A stretch of DNA of 64,000 nt, taken from NCBI GenBank assembly GCA_964653095.1, contig CAZZEH010000014.1, forward strand, positions 16,653 to 80,652, written 5' to 3'. Below the pieces are notes generated by a model. It ran no database searches and was not told the origin of the DNA. It saw nothing but the letters and a program-made list of their open reading frames with translations. Below, one piece after another: positions 35,042-42,850 of this stretch. This stretch comes from JAMLHH01 sp964653095 (GTDB lineage Bacteria; Bacteroidota; Bacteroidia; Chitinophagales; JADIYW01). The position numbers were made by a program, and so were the translations under genes. Within the stretch, counting starts at the first letter, position 1. Each line of letters begins with the position of its first letter.

Positions 35042-36190
35042 ATGAAGAAATTACTGACACTTACAATTGTATCATCTCTTACTCTGGGCTGGGCTTTTGC
35101 TCAAAAGGGGAAGGTAAACACTGCGGAATACAACCTGATGAACGGAGAAGTTTATAAGGCAAAAGAAAATATTGATCAGGCTTTTAGTGATGAAAGTATG
35201 GCAAATTGGGCAAAAGCCTGGTTTGTCAAGGGAGATGTGTACAGAACCATATATGAATCTAAAGATATGGATCAGGCGCTCTACTCTTCGTCTCCAAATG
35301 CTTTGTCTTTGGCAAAAGAAGCCTATCTAAAAGCTTTTGAATTAGAAGAGAAGCCCAAAAAGAAAGCGAGTGTAAAAGACGGATTACACTCTGTCGGAGC
35401 GTATTTCTACAATGAAGGGATAGGCTCATACAGTAAAAACGATTGGGAAGGTGCGTATTCAAAATTTAATGAGGCATTGAGAATCAGTGAGTTTTTATAC
35501 GAAAACAATCTATCAGACACGCCGGATACCAATGCTTATTACGTAGTACTTCTTTCATCTTACAACACTCAAAGACTGGATCAGGCTCAAAAAGCCGGTG
35601 AAAAACTTCTCAGCCTTAACACAGACAGACCGGATGTCTATAATGTACTGATAAGCGTCTATCAACAAAACGGAGAAGACAGCAAATATGAAAAAACTCT
35701 GAATACCGCAAGAACAAAATTCCCGGGAGACGGAGACATCTTATTTCATGAAATAAACTTCTATCTCAAAAAAGGAGAGTTGGATAAATTGGAAGGCAAA
35801 CTTCAGCAGGCATTGAAAATAGACCCGAGTAATCCTTCTCTTTACTTAGCATTAGGTAATATTCAGGATAAAAACGGAAACTCCGAATCTGCATTAGAAA
35901 TGTACAATAAGGCCATCAAGGCAGACCCGGACTACGTAGAGGCTTATATCAATATCGCCGGTATCTATAACAATCAGGCTAACGAGATTATCGAAAAAAT
36001 GAATAATGAGAATGATACCAAAAAATATAACCTGCTCAAACAGGAGCGTGATAATATTTTCAAGGATAAAATGATTCCTCTGCTTGAAAAAGCACATGCA
36101 ATTGACTCAAATAACGAGAACGTCAAAATCGTACTTAAAGAAATCTATGCAAGGCTTGAAATGTTTGACGAAATCAAAAGATTAAAATAA
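35042..36190 (+). CDS. Exported TPR-repeat protein
   Basis: 382 residues. Signal peptide with cleavage near WAFAQ. The mature protein is helical with several tetratricopeptide repeats; the clearest are LYLALGNIQDKNGNSESALE and YVEAYINIAGIYNNQANEII, each with TPR-type A/G/Y spacing. Such proteins scaffold periplasmic or outer-membrane complexes; the partner is unknown. It starts 46 bp after gyrA and ends at a strong terminator, so it may be co-transcribed with gyrA. Confidence 0.85.
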   Translation: MKKLLTLTIVSSLTLGWAFAQKGKVNTAEYNLMNGEVYKAKENIDQAFSDESMANWAKAWFVKGDVYRTIYESKDMDQALYSSSPNALSLAKEAYLKAFELEEKPKKKASVKDGLHSVGAYFYNEGIGSYSKNDWEGAYSKFNEALRISEFLYENNLSDTPDTNAYYVVLLSSYNTQRLDQAQKAGEKLLSLNTDRPDVYNVLISVYQQNGEDSKYEKTLNTARTKFPGDGDILFHEINFYLKKGELDKLEGKLQQALKIDPSNPSLYLALGNIQDKNGNSESALEMYNKAIKADPDYVEAYINIAGIYNNQANEIIEKMNNENDTKKYNLLKQERDNIFKDKMIPLLEKAHAIDSNNENVKIVLKEIYARLEMFDEIKRLK

Positions 36191-36212
36191 AAGTACGCGC
36201 TTTATACGCACA

Positions 36213-36245
36213 AAATAGGCTGCCTTATCAGACAGCCTATTTTTG
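36213..36245 (+). terminator. Rho-independent terminator after the TPR gene
   Basis: Stem AAATAGGCTG (36213-36222) pairs with CAGCCTATTT (36233-36242) around a 10-base loop, followed by T residues. About 22 bp after the stop codon at 36190. Confidence 0.85.
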
Positions 36246-36369
36246 TATGAGGCTTTACCGAGCTTTGCATAATCACCTAAGATAATATAGGGCCTAATGG
36301 ACATTTTTTAGGCTAAAAAGTTCTGTAACCATTGCTATTATTAGCTTAGAGCTCAATTAAAGGTTATGA

Positions 36370-36577
36370 ATAAAGAAGTGCTTTTATTGCGGTAGGAGTT
36401 TTACCAAGAAAAACGGTAAAATAAACGGTGTTCAGCTATATAAATGTGCTAATTGCGGTAACCAATTTTTAGGTGGTGTCAGGATAAATAATTCAGAACT
36501 TTGGAGTGAATACACACAATAGGCAAACAAATTTACCCCCAGCTGCACAGAAGTACAACTACTCACTAAAGAAATGA
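36370..36577 (+). pseudogene. Remnant of a transposase N-terminus with zinc ribbon
   Basis: From 36370 the frame reads IKKCFYCGRSFTKKNGKING and then LYKCANCGNQFLGG, a C-x2-C...C-x2-C zinc ribbon, followed by NNSELWSEYT. It stops at a TAG (36520-36522). In the +1 frame from 36515 the family pattern continues as NRQTNLPPAAQKYNYSLKK and ends at TGA (36575). This is the head of a transposase with an N-terminal zinc ribbon and helix-turn-helix, broken by a frameshift, with no start codon and no DDE catalytic part. No terminal inverted repeats are visible; the next gene starts its 3' end at 36603. Confidence 0.75.
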
Positions 36578-36602
36578 CATCTGACAAAATTAAAAAGCTC
36601 TC

Positions 36603-37130
36603 TCAGTTAAAAGCGTGGAGTGTAATTTCAAAATACAGGTAAGTATTTGGCTTGACAGAACCACTTTCTTTATCTCCGTATGCCAATGAAGGCGGAAAAT
36701 AAAGATGTATTTTCCCTCCCTGCCCTATCATCGGCAAAGCCTGTTGCCAGCCCGCTATTGTATTATACAGATTGAAAGTCACATCTTCTCCCTGATCAAA
36801 AACAGTACCTTCAATAGAAGGAATGCTAGAAAACAACGGGTCGCCAAACCTTCTGCCGATATAATCGACATTGATCGCCGAACAGGTCATAGGTCGCCCG
36901 GCTCCTTCTCCTTCTGTCTCTATCACATAATAAAATCCGTTGGCATGCAATTCGGCCCGAATATCGGCTCCGTGTGCATTCCTTATGTCTAAATATCTTG
37001 CTATTGAATCTGTTTCTTCCCGAACAGCCTGCGTTTTATTTTCACTACAGTCCACCCCGTACATATTTACATTTTTTTTACAGGAAAAAGTAAAGAGCAA
37101 AACAGTTAAAGTAATTATATAGTATCTCAT
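36603..37130 (-). CDS. FKBP-type peptidyl-prolyl isomerase lipoprotein
   Basis: Periplasmic protein-folding catalyst. Lipoprotein signal with lipobox TFSC (Cys17 from the chosen start). The FKBP domain shows INVDYIGRRFGDPLF, VFDQGEDVTFNL, IAGWQQALPMIGQGGKIHLY and FPPSLAYGDKE, with the aromatic active-site residues largely kept. Related to FkpA/SlyD-like FKBPs. I choose ATG at 37130 since the upstream ATG at 37142 falls inside a promoter-like box. 175 residues. It sits just beyond the transposase remnant. Confidence 0.88.
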   Translation of the reverse strand: MRYYIITLTVLLFTFSCKKNVNMYGVDCSENKTQAVREETDSIARYLDIRNAHGADIRAELHANGFYYVIETEGEGAGRPMTCSAINVDYIGRRFGDPLFSSIPSIEGTVFDQGEDVTFNLYNTIAGWQQALPMIGQGGKIHLYFPPSLAYGDKESGSVKPNTYLYFEITLHAFN

Positions 37131-37139
37131 TTCAGGTGG

Positions 37140-37147
37140 CAAAGGTA
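37140..37147 (-). promoter_or_regulatory. Candidate -7 element of the FKBP gene
   Basis: Minus-strand TACCTTTG matches TAnnTTTG and ends 9 bases before the ATG at 37130. It overlaps the alternative ATG at 37142 and argues against that start. Confidence 0.4.
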
Positions 37148-37372
37148 ATGATTATGTCCTTGTTTTAAAATCGTATTTTTTAAAAATTCCAATCATAAAA
37201 TAAGTAGTAACCGAATAATCTGCAGTAGATGAAAGTTAACAATACCTCCACAAAAGCTTTTGCAATTAAAAGAAATTCAAAAGAGAAAATTAAATTAAAA
37301 AAAAATCAGTTTTCTGTTTGGTAAATTCAGTTTTTTCAGACTACATTTATCCGCACAACTGAAATCGCATCT

Positions 37373-37717
37373 ATGGCAAAGAAAAAAATGATTGTAGATT
37401 ACAAAAATGTACCTGAAGAGGTTTTACAATTATTGGCAGAGAAGTATCCTCACGGCTATCAAAGAGCTATTATTAAGTTTAAAAATGCAAAAGGAGAAAC
37501 GGTTTCTGCCGTTCCTATTGAAACTGAAGAAATCTCTTATTTAGTCAAAGTCAGTATCCAGTTAAGAAATATGGTGGATAATGTTGATTTAGATGATTTC
37601 GAGGATGAATTTGAATCGGACGATGATTTGGAAATTGAATCTGATTATGACGGACGGGATGATAGTCTGGAAGACAATATGGACGAAATAGAAAACATCG
37701 CAGACGACGATTATTAA
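37373..37717 (+). CDS. Small acidic protein of unknown function, Bacteroidota type
   Basis: 114 residues. The N-terminal half is basic and looks folded (MAKKKMIVDYKNVPEEVLQL, then HGYQRAIIKFKNAKGETVSA). The C-terminal half is strongly acidic, with runs of Asp and Glu from about residue 73. I recall similar proteins in other Bacteroidota, some with a misleading annotation as DNA primase, but I see no primase motif. Cytoplasmic. Monocistronic with a strong terminator. Possible partner for nucleic acid or a basic protein; not established. Confidence 0.7.
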   Translation: MAKKKMIVDYKNVPEEVLQLLAEKYPHGYQRAIIKFKNAKGETVSAVPIETEEISYLVKVSIQLRNMVDNVDLDDFEDEFESDDDLEIESDYDGRDDSLEDNMDEIENIADDDY

Positions 37718-37739
37718 AGATAGTCTGCTCAAAGAGTCA

Positions 37740-37765
37740 GGGAGAGCCTCAGGCTCTCCCCTTTT
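37740..37765 (+). terminator. Rho-independent terminator after the acidic protein gene
   Basis: Nine-base perfect stem GGGAGAGCC (37740-37748) with GGCTCTCCC (37752-37760), three-base loop, then CTTTT. It is 22 bp after the stop codon at 37717, and 9 bp before the convergent DUF4112 stop. Confidence 0.85.
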
Positions 37766-37773
37766 ATTTCAGG

Positions 37774-38256
37774 TCAAAAAAGAGAAATCAAATAATATAT
37801 TATCATTATCAGACCGATTATGCTGAGAACAAAAAAGAGTACCAAACCCAATATAATCGGTAAAATTACCGTCCATGCACTTCCCTGATTTTTCCCGTAT
37901 TGAAAATGCTCTACTGCTAAGGTTAAATTTCTCTGATTCGTTTTCACAAAGAAGTCCAGCACATTGCCCAAAACGGGAATAACGGATAGAATAATATCCA
38001 CTAAAATATTCAGTCCCATCTTTGCGGCCACCTTCCCACTCCCGTTATTTCGGAGCAAAATCACCATCACTACCATTTCTACAATAAATCCAACCGAGTC
38101 TCCCACAACAGGTATCAGCCCAATCAGAGGTTCTACTCCAATAGTCCTGCTTGAAAATGGAATTTTAATGGAGCTGTCCATCAGCCTGACTACACGGGCT
38201 ACGTCAGTCAGTTCTTTTGGGACCTGCCCGTATATCTTTTCTTCTCCTTTTCGCAC
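37774..38256 (-). CDS. DUF4112 membrane protein
   Basis: 160 residues. The central segment IGVEPLIGLIPVVGDSVGFI and the following LVDIILSVIPVLGNVLDFFV are the conserved core of DUF4112, with paired Gly-Leu-Ile-Pro motifs. A last hydrophobic helix closes the protein (VILPIILGLVLFFVLSIIGL). About three membrane segments. Function unknown. It begins 4 bp after the TerB-like gene and ends the apparent porX-TerB-DUF4112 unit. Confidence 0.85.
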   Translation of the reverse strand: MRKGEEKIYGQVPKELTDVARVVRLMDSSIKIPFSSRTIGVEPLIGLIPVVGDSVGFIVEMVVMVILLRNNGSGKVAAKMGLNILVDIILSVIPVLGNVLDFFVKTNQRNLTLAVEHFQYGKNQGSAWTVILPIILGLVLFFVLSIIGLIMIIYYLISLF

Positions 38257-38260
38257 CCGG

Positions 38261-38725
38261 TCATTCCGTTATAATCATATTGAGTCCCATCACATCCTGC
38301 TCTTCCGAAGACACAGACATAGTACCCAATATTCCTCCCGAGGCTCTTGCTACTGCAGTGGCAAGTCCCCGCCAGCTAACCGTCAGCGCATGCGCATATT
38401 TTTTCTCTATCTTAGGCAAAATGTGATTTACCAAAGCAATTTCATCTGAGACTTTTTGTGTGCGCTCTTTTGTATTCAAATTTTTAAATCTTACCCATTC
38501 CGAATCAAAAACCTCGTCATAATCTTCTGTGACCCAGGCAAAATAATCCTGCACAAGTTTTTCTCCGTTTTGTTTTCTAAACTCAGTAGAAAGTCTTCCT
38601 ATACGTTCTTCCTGACCGTCCAGATTTCCGTCTGCCGAACCTACTAAAATAGTCACTAATGCAGGAATTTTTCTCAGTAACTCCTGCTCATTCTTTTCAA
38701 GCTTTGATAAATAATTTAATTTCAT
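38261..38725 (-). CDS. TerB-like helical protein
   Basis: 154 residues, soluble and helical. The stretch TILVGSADGNLDGQEERIGRL resembles the repeat core of TerB-like (tellurite-resistance-type) domains, where acidic residues in A-D-G-x-x-D-x-x-E may bind metal. A more hydrophobic C-terminal segment (WRGLATAVARASGGILGTMS) follows. No other ter gene is present, so tellurite resistance is not implied. It lies 33 bp after porX and 4 bp before DUF4112. Confidence 0.6.
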   Translation of the reverse strand: MKLNYLSKLEKNEQELLRKIPALVTILVGSADGNLDGQEERIGRLSTEFRKQNGEKLVQDYFAWVTEDYDEVFDSEWVRFKNLNTKERTQKVSDEIALVNHILPKIEKKYAHALTVSWRGLATAVARASGGILGTMSVSSEEQDVMGLNMIITE

Positions 38726-38758
38726 AATGTATTTATTTAAAAATTTATAAATTCAATT

Positions 38759-40318
38759 TTACTTTGTTTCAAACACCGCAAAGGGAACAATTATTTCCTC
38801 TAAAGATATTCCGCCATGCTGAAAGGTGTTTCTAAAATAATTGACGTAGTAATTATAGTTTTTCGGGTAGCAGAGATAAAAATCTTCTTTAGCAAAGATA
38901 TATGAACTGCTGATATGATTCTGAGGCAGCATCGCATCCGCAGGTCTTCTAAACTCCAGCACATCTTTCGAGTTAAAATCCAGGCTTTTTCCTGTTTTAT
39001 ACCTCAAATTGGTCGTTGTATTTTTATCTCCAATCACTTTGGAATGTGAGCTCACGCGAATACTCCCGTGGTCTGTAGCCACAATTATACGCACCTTTCG
39101 GTCTTTTAGTTTCTGCAGAGCATTATGTAAAGGCGAATGATCAAACCAGGAGGCTGTCAAAGAGCGGTATGCTGCTTCATCGCTGGCAAGTTCTTTTAGC
39201 ACTTCCATTTCAGTCCGGGCATGCGACAGCATATCCACGAAATTATATACAATCGCATTAAATTTCAGATTGGCGAGATTCAGAATATTATCTTCCAATT
39301 CTTTTCCGGTTTTATTGGTCGTAACTTTGGTGTAAGAAAATTTTTCATCGCAGCCGAGGTTCTTCAGTTGTCTTTCCAGAAAAAACTCTTCACTCAAATT
39401 CTTGGATTCCTCATCATCGTCAAAATACCATCTGTCCGGATAATTTTTGAAAATCTCCAAAGGTGTCATTCCCGAAAAAATGGCATTCCGACTATACTGT
39501 GTGGTGGTAGGCAAAATAGAATATATGTGATCTTCTTTTACCTTTTTAAATATGTTGCTGAAAAATACTTCTATTCTTTTGAACTGATCATACCTGAGAT
39601 TATCAATCAGCAGAAAAAATGTAGGCACCTCATCCTCAAGATATTGAGATATTTTGTCCCGAAAGAGGGTATGTGACATAGTAGGTGCATCTTGAGATTT
39701 TGCCTGAATCCAGTTTAAATAATTCTTACTGATAAACTTAAAAAATTCTTTATTGGCTTCTGCTTTCTGCATGTTCAGAATCTCGTGCATTTGCTGATTG
39801 TCGGTTTTGTCCAACTGAAGTTCCCAAAAAATAAGCTGACGGTACAAATCCGCCCATTCCTGATGCGTCATCTGATTGTTAATCTGCATCATAATATTCT
39901 GAAACTCCTGCCTATATGTATCCCCAGTTTTTTCAGAGACTAATCTTTTATTATCAATCAGTTTTTTGAGAGAAAGTAATATCTGCTGGGATTTTACGGG
40001 CTTAATCAGATAATCGCTGATTTGTGAACCTATGGCTTCCTCCATTAAGTCTTCTTCTTCATTCTTGGTAATCAGCACCACGGGCGTATTGGGATGAATC
40101 TTTTTGATTCTGGACAGAGTTTCCAAGCCTGAAATCCCCGGCATAGACTCATCTAAAAAAACAATATCATAGGCATTTTGTCCAAATTTGTCCACTGCAT
40201 CAATCCCATTTGAAACCGGATCTACCTGATAACCTTTTTGCTCCAAAAACATAATTTGAGGTTTGAGCATCTCAATTTCATCATCTGCCCACAATATTTT
40301 TACATCTGACATACGCAT
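38759..40318 (-). CDS. porX: PorX: response regulator with PglZ phosphatase-like domain
   Basis: Regulator of the type IX secretion system. The N-terminal receiver domain (about residues 5-125) has the acidic pair in ILWADDEIEML and phosphoacceptor Asp56 (VFLDESMPG). The C-terminal ~330 residues form a PglZ/alkaline-phosphatase-like domain: FFLLIDNLRYDQF, TTTQYSRNAIFSGMTP, YNFVDMLSHAR and VATDHGSIRV carry the metal-binding residues. 519 residues, normal for PorX. It acts with the kinase PorY and sigma factor SigP in known systems; neither is in this window. First gene of a probable unit with the TerB-like and DUF4112 genes. Confidence 0.92.
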   Translation of the reverse strand: MRMSDVKILWADDEIEMLKPQIMFLEQKGYQVDPVSNGIDAVDKFGQNAYDIVFLDESMPGISGLETLSRIKKIHPNTPVVLITKNEEEDLMEEAIGSQISDYLIKPVKSQQILLSLKKLIDNKRLVSEKTGDTYRQEFQNIMMQINNQMTHQEWADLYRQLIFWELQLDKTDNQQMHEILNMQKAEANKEFFKFISKNYLNWIQAKSQDAPTMSHTLFRDKISQYLEDEVPTFFLLIDNLRYDQFKRIEVFFSNIFKKVKEDHIYSILPTTTQYSRNAIFSGMTPLEIFKNYPDRWYFDDDEESKNLSEEFFLERQLKNLGCDEKFSYTKVTTNKTGKELEDNILNLANLKFNAIVYNFVDMLSHARTEMEVLKELASDEAAYRSLTASWFDHSPLHNALQKLKDRKVRIIVATDHGSIRVSSHSKVIGDKNTTTNLRYKTGKSLDFNSKDVLEFRRPADAMLPQNHISSSYIFAKEDFYLCYPKNYNYYVNYFRNTFQHGGISLEEIIVPFAVFETK

Positions 40319-40638
40319 TTATTTTTACAGAAAAGATAACAATTTTTACGCCATAAAACGACATCTGAAAGGATATTTAAAATTGAAAAGAGAAGTACTT
40401 ACCGCCTTTCGTTCTTTTATTCTTTCGTTGGTTTTATAACGCATAAAAAAGAGAGAAAGTACAAATAATACCAATTTGAAATTCAAAATAGACCGATAAA
40501 GCGAAACCTTATTTTGGTATTATGCCGTGGTTACAAACAAATAGAACAACGAGATAAAATCGAAATTGGCCATGTTGTTTGTCCAAACGGTATAAGCAGT
40601 GATTAGACTCCGCAATTTTAAAGGAAGGATTTTTGTAA
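40319..40638. other. Intergenic region between porX and groEL, no gene recognised
   Basis: About 320 bp without a supportable gene. It contains a 10-bp inverted repeat, ATAATACCAA at 40465-40474 and TTGGTATTAT at 40514-40523, enclosing 39 bp. This has the look of a small mobile remnant but has no target-site duplication I can see. Short open frames here lack codon structure. Confidence 0.5.
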
Positions 40639-40640
40639 AT

Positions 40641-40674
40641 AAAAAACGGCTCTTACCGTAAAGCAAGAGCCGTT
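40641..40674 (-). terminator. Rho-independent terminator of groESL
   Basis: Ten-base stem AACGGCTCTT (40645-40654) with AAGAGCCGTT (40665-40674). On the minus strand it ends in a run of T (40641-40646). It lies 24 bp beyond the groEL stop codon. Confidence 0.88.
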
Positions 40675-40697
40675 GATATAATGCTGAATGAATTTAA

Positions 40698-42338
40698 TTA
40701 CATCATACCGCCCATTCCTCCGGGCATTCCGCCGCCCATTGAAGGCATTGGACTTTCCTCCGGTGCTTCCACAATAGCACACTCGGTAGTCAGTATCATG
40801 CTTGCAATAGATGCTGCATTTTCCAAAGCTACGCGAGTTACTTTTGTCGGGTCAATCACACCGGCTTTGAGTAAGTTTTCATATACTTCCGTGCGAGCAT
40901 TAAAGCCAAAGTCTTTTTTGCCTTCTTTCACTTTGAAAACTACTATAGAGCCTTCAACTCCTGCATTCTCAGCAATTTGACGAAGGGGTGATTCCAAAGC
41001 AATCTTGATAATATCTATACCGGTTTGCTCATCCTCATTATCTCCTTTCAGTTTGTCAAGAGCCGGGATTGCGCGAATCAAAGCTACGCCCCCACCCGGA
41101 ATAATGCCTTCTTCCACAGCCGCGCGGGTTGCATGTAAAGCATCATCCACTCGGTCTTTTTTCTCCTTCATTTCCACTTCGGTAGGCGCACCCACATACA
41201 GCACAGCTACTCCACCACTCAATTTTGCCAGTCTCTCCTGAAGTTTTTCACGATCGTAGTCAGAAGTGGTCGTGTCTATCTGAGCTTTAATTTCATTAAT
41301 TCTTCCTTCGATGGCAGATTTTTCACCTTCTCCGTCCACTATTATGGTATTGTCCTTATCTATGGTGACATTTTCAGCCACACCCAACTGGCTCAACTGT
41401 GTATCTTCCAGTTTGTAGCCCAATTCTTCAGAAATGACCTGTCCGCCTGTCAGAATAGCAATATCCTGAAGCATAGCTTTTCTTCTGTCACCAAAACCCG
41501 GTGCCTTCACTGCTGCAATTTTCAACGATCCTCTCAGCCTGTTTACCACTAAAGTGGCCAATGCTTCACTTTCTACATCTTCTGCAATGATTAAAAGAGG
41601 ACGACCGGTCTGAACAACTTTTTCCAAAATTGGAAGCAAGGACTGCATGGTAGAAACTTTCTTGTCATACAACAAGATGTACGGTTTCTCCAACTCAGCT
41701 TCCATTTTCTCGGTATTTGTCACAAAATACGGAGAAAGGTAACCTCTGTCAAATTGCATACCCTCTACTACTTTCATTTCAGTTTCCGTACCTTTCGCCT
41801 CCTCTACGGTGATGACTCCTTCTGTAGAAACTTTTTCCATAGCCTGAGCTATGAGCTGTCCGATAGCTTCATCGTTATTTGCGGAAATTGTGGCCACCTG
41901 AGTAATCTTATTGTAATCACTTCCTACCACGGTAGAAGTTTTCTTTAACTCTTCCACCACTTTTGAAACAGCTTTGTCAATACCTCTTTTCAGGTCCATT
42001 GGATTAGCACCCGCAACTATACTTTTGAGGCCCGGAGCTATTATCGCCTGTGCCAAAACCGTTGCGGTAGTGGTACCATCACCTGCTACGTCGTTGGTTT
42101 TAGAAGCTACATCTTTAACAAGTTGAGCACCCATATTTTCAAACGGGTCTTCCAATTCGATTTCCTTTGCAACCGAAACTCCGTCTTTTGTAATTTGAGG
42201 GGCTCCAAACTTTTTTTCTATAATTACGTTTCGCCCTTTAGGTCCTAACGTTACTTTCACTGCATCTGCCAAAGCATCTACTCCTGCTTTAAGCTTGTCT
42301 CTGGAATCCCCAGAGTAATTAATTAATTTATGTGCCAT
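40698..42338 (-). CDS. groL: 60 kDa chaperonin GroEL
   Basis: ATP-driven folding chamber subunit. Full-length, 546 residues, with GPKGRNVIIEKKFGAP and TKDGVSVAKEIELED, ATP-site GDGTTTATVLAQAI, the apical domain, and the Gly-Met-rich C-terminal tail (GGGMPGGMGGMM). It follows groES by 19 bp in the standard groES-groEL order. One terminator ends the pair. Confidence 0.98.
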   Translation of the reverse strand: MAHKLINYSGDSRDKLKAGVDALADAVKVTLGPKGRNVIIEKKFGAPQITKDGVSVAKEIELEDPFENMGAQLVKDVASKTNDVAGDGTTTATVLAQAIIAPGLKSIVAGANPMDLKRGIDKAVSKVVEELKKTSTVVGSDYNKITQVATISANNDEAIGQLIAQAMEKVSTEGVITVEEAKGTETEMKVVEGMQFDRGYLSPYFVTNTEKMEAELEKPYILLYDKKVSTMQSLLPILEKVVQTGRPLLIIAEDVESEALATLVVNRLRGSLKIAAVKAPGFGDRRKAMLQDIAILTGGQVISEELGYKLEDTQLSQLGVAENVTIDKDNTIIVDGEGEKSAIEGRINEIKAQIDTTTSDYDREKLQERLAKLSGGVAVLYVGAPTEVEMKEKKDRVDDALHATRAAVEEGIIPGGGVALIRAIPALDKLKGDNEDEQTGIDIIKIALESPLRQIAENAGVEGSIVVFKVKEGKKDFGFNARTEVYENLLKAGVIDPTKVTRVALENAASIASMILTTECAIVEAPEESPMPSMGGGMPGGMGGMM

Positions 42339-42357
42339 TTCTTAAGTCGTTTTAAAA

Positions 42358-42642
42358 TTATATAATCGCTAAAATATCAGACTCTCTCATCATCAGATAA
42401 TCCTCTCCTTCAATGTTAATTTCAGTTCCGCTGTATTTACCATACAAGACCACATCACCTACTTTTACAGTTATAGGTTCGTCCTTTTTTCCGGGACCAA
42501 CTGCCAATACAGTTCCTTTTTGAGGTTTTTCTTTTGCAGTGTCGGGAATAATAATGCCCGACTTAGTAGTCTGTTCAGCTTCTGCTGGCTGAATCACAAC
42601 CCTGTCCGCCAGCGGTTGGATGTTTAACTTCTTTTTTGCCAT
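42358..42642 (-). CDS. groS: 10 kDa co-chaperonin GroES
   Basis: Heptameric lid of the GroEL chamber. 94 residues with PLADRVVIQPAEAEQTTKSG, the mobile loop GIIIPDTAKEKPQKGTV, and KVGDVVLYGKYSGTEI. First gene of groES-groEL. No CIRCE operator (TTAGCACTC inverted repeat) lies upstream, so HrcA control by that site is not supported. Confidence 0.97.
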   Translation of the reverse strand: MAKKKLNIQPLADRVVIQPAEAEQTTKSGIIIPDTAKEKPQKGTVLAVGPGKKDEPITVKVGDVVLYGKYSGTEINIEGEDYLMMRESDILAII

Positions 42643-42687
42643 AATTTCAATTGAATTTAATGTTTAAAAAATTCTGTTTACTCTTGA

Positions 42688-42719
42688 GCATAATATATGC
42701 CAATCCCCTTTGAGGTCAA
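42688..42719 (-). promoter_or_regulatory. Possible groESL promoter, not of the -33/-7 type
   Basis: On the minus strand TTGACC (42714-42719) and TATATT (42692-42697) are 16 bases apart, like a -35/-10 pair. The same stretch also holds GG and GC 10 bases apart (TGGCATATATTATGC), the skeleton of a sigma-54 promoter. No TAnnTTTG lies between it and groES. The assignment is tentative. Confidence 0.3.
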
Positions 42720-42850
42720 TTTGTCATGGCATACTTGTGGTACCCACTGCAATTTTTGCAAGAATTTGAAAAGAATGTGACATTTTTTCACTTTAGGGAC
42801 ATCTCATGAAAAAATCTGTTAGCTTAGTTGTCTATTAATCAAAACGTAAG

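Noticed and set aside
38261..38725. Tellurite-resistance system
   Set aside because: The TerB-like protein has no other ter genes around it; the domain alone does not indicate tellurite resistance.
42643..42850. CIRCE operator upstream of groES
   Set aside because: The TTAGCACTC-N9-GAGTGCTAA inverted repeat is absent.
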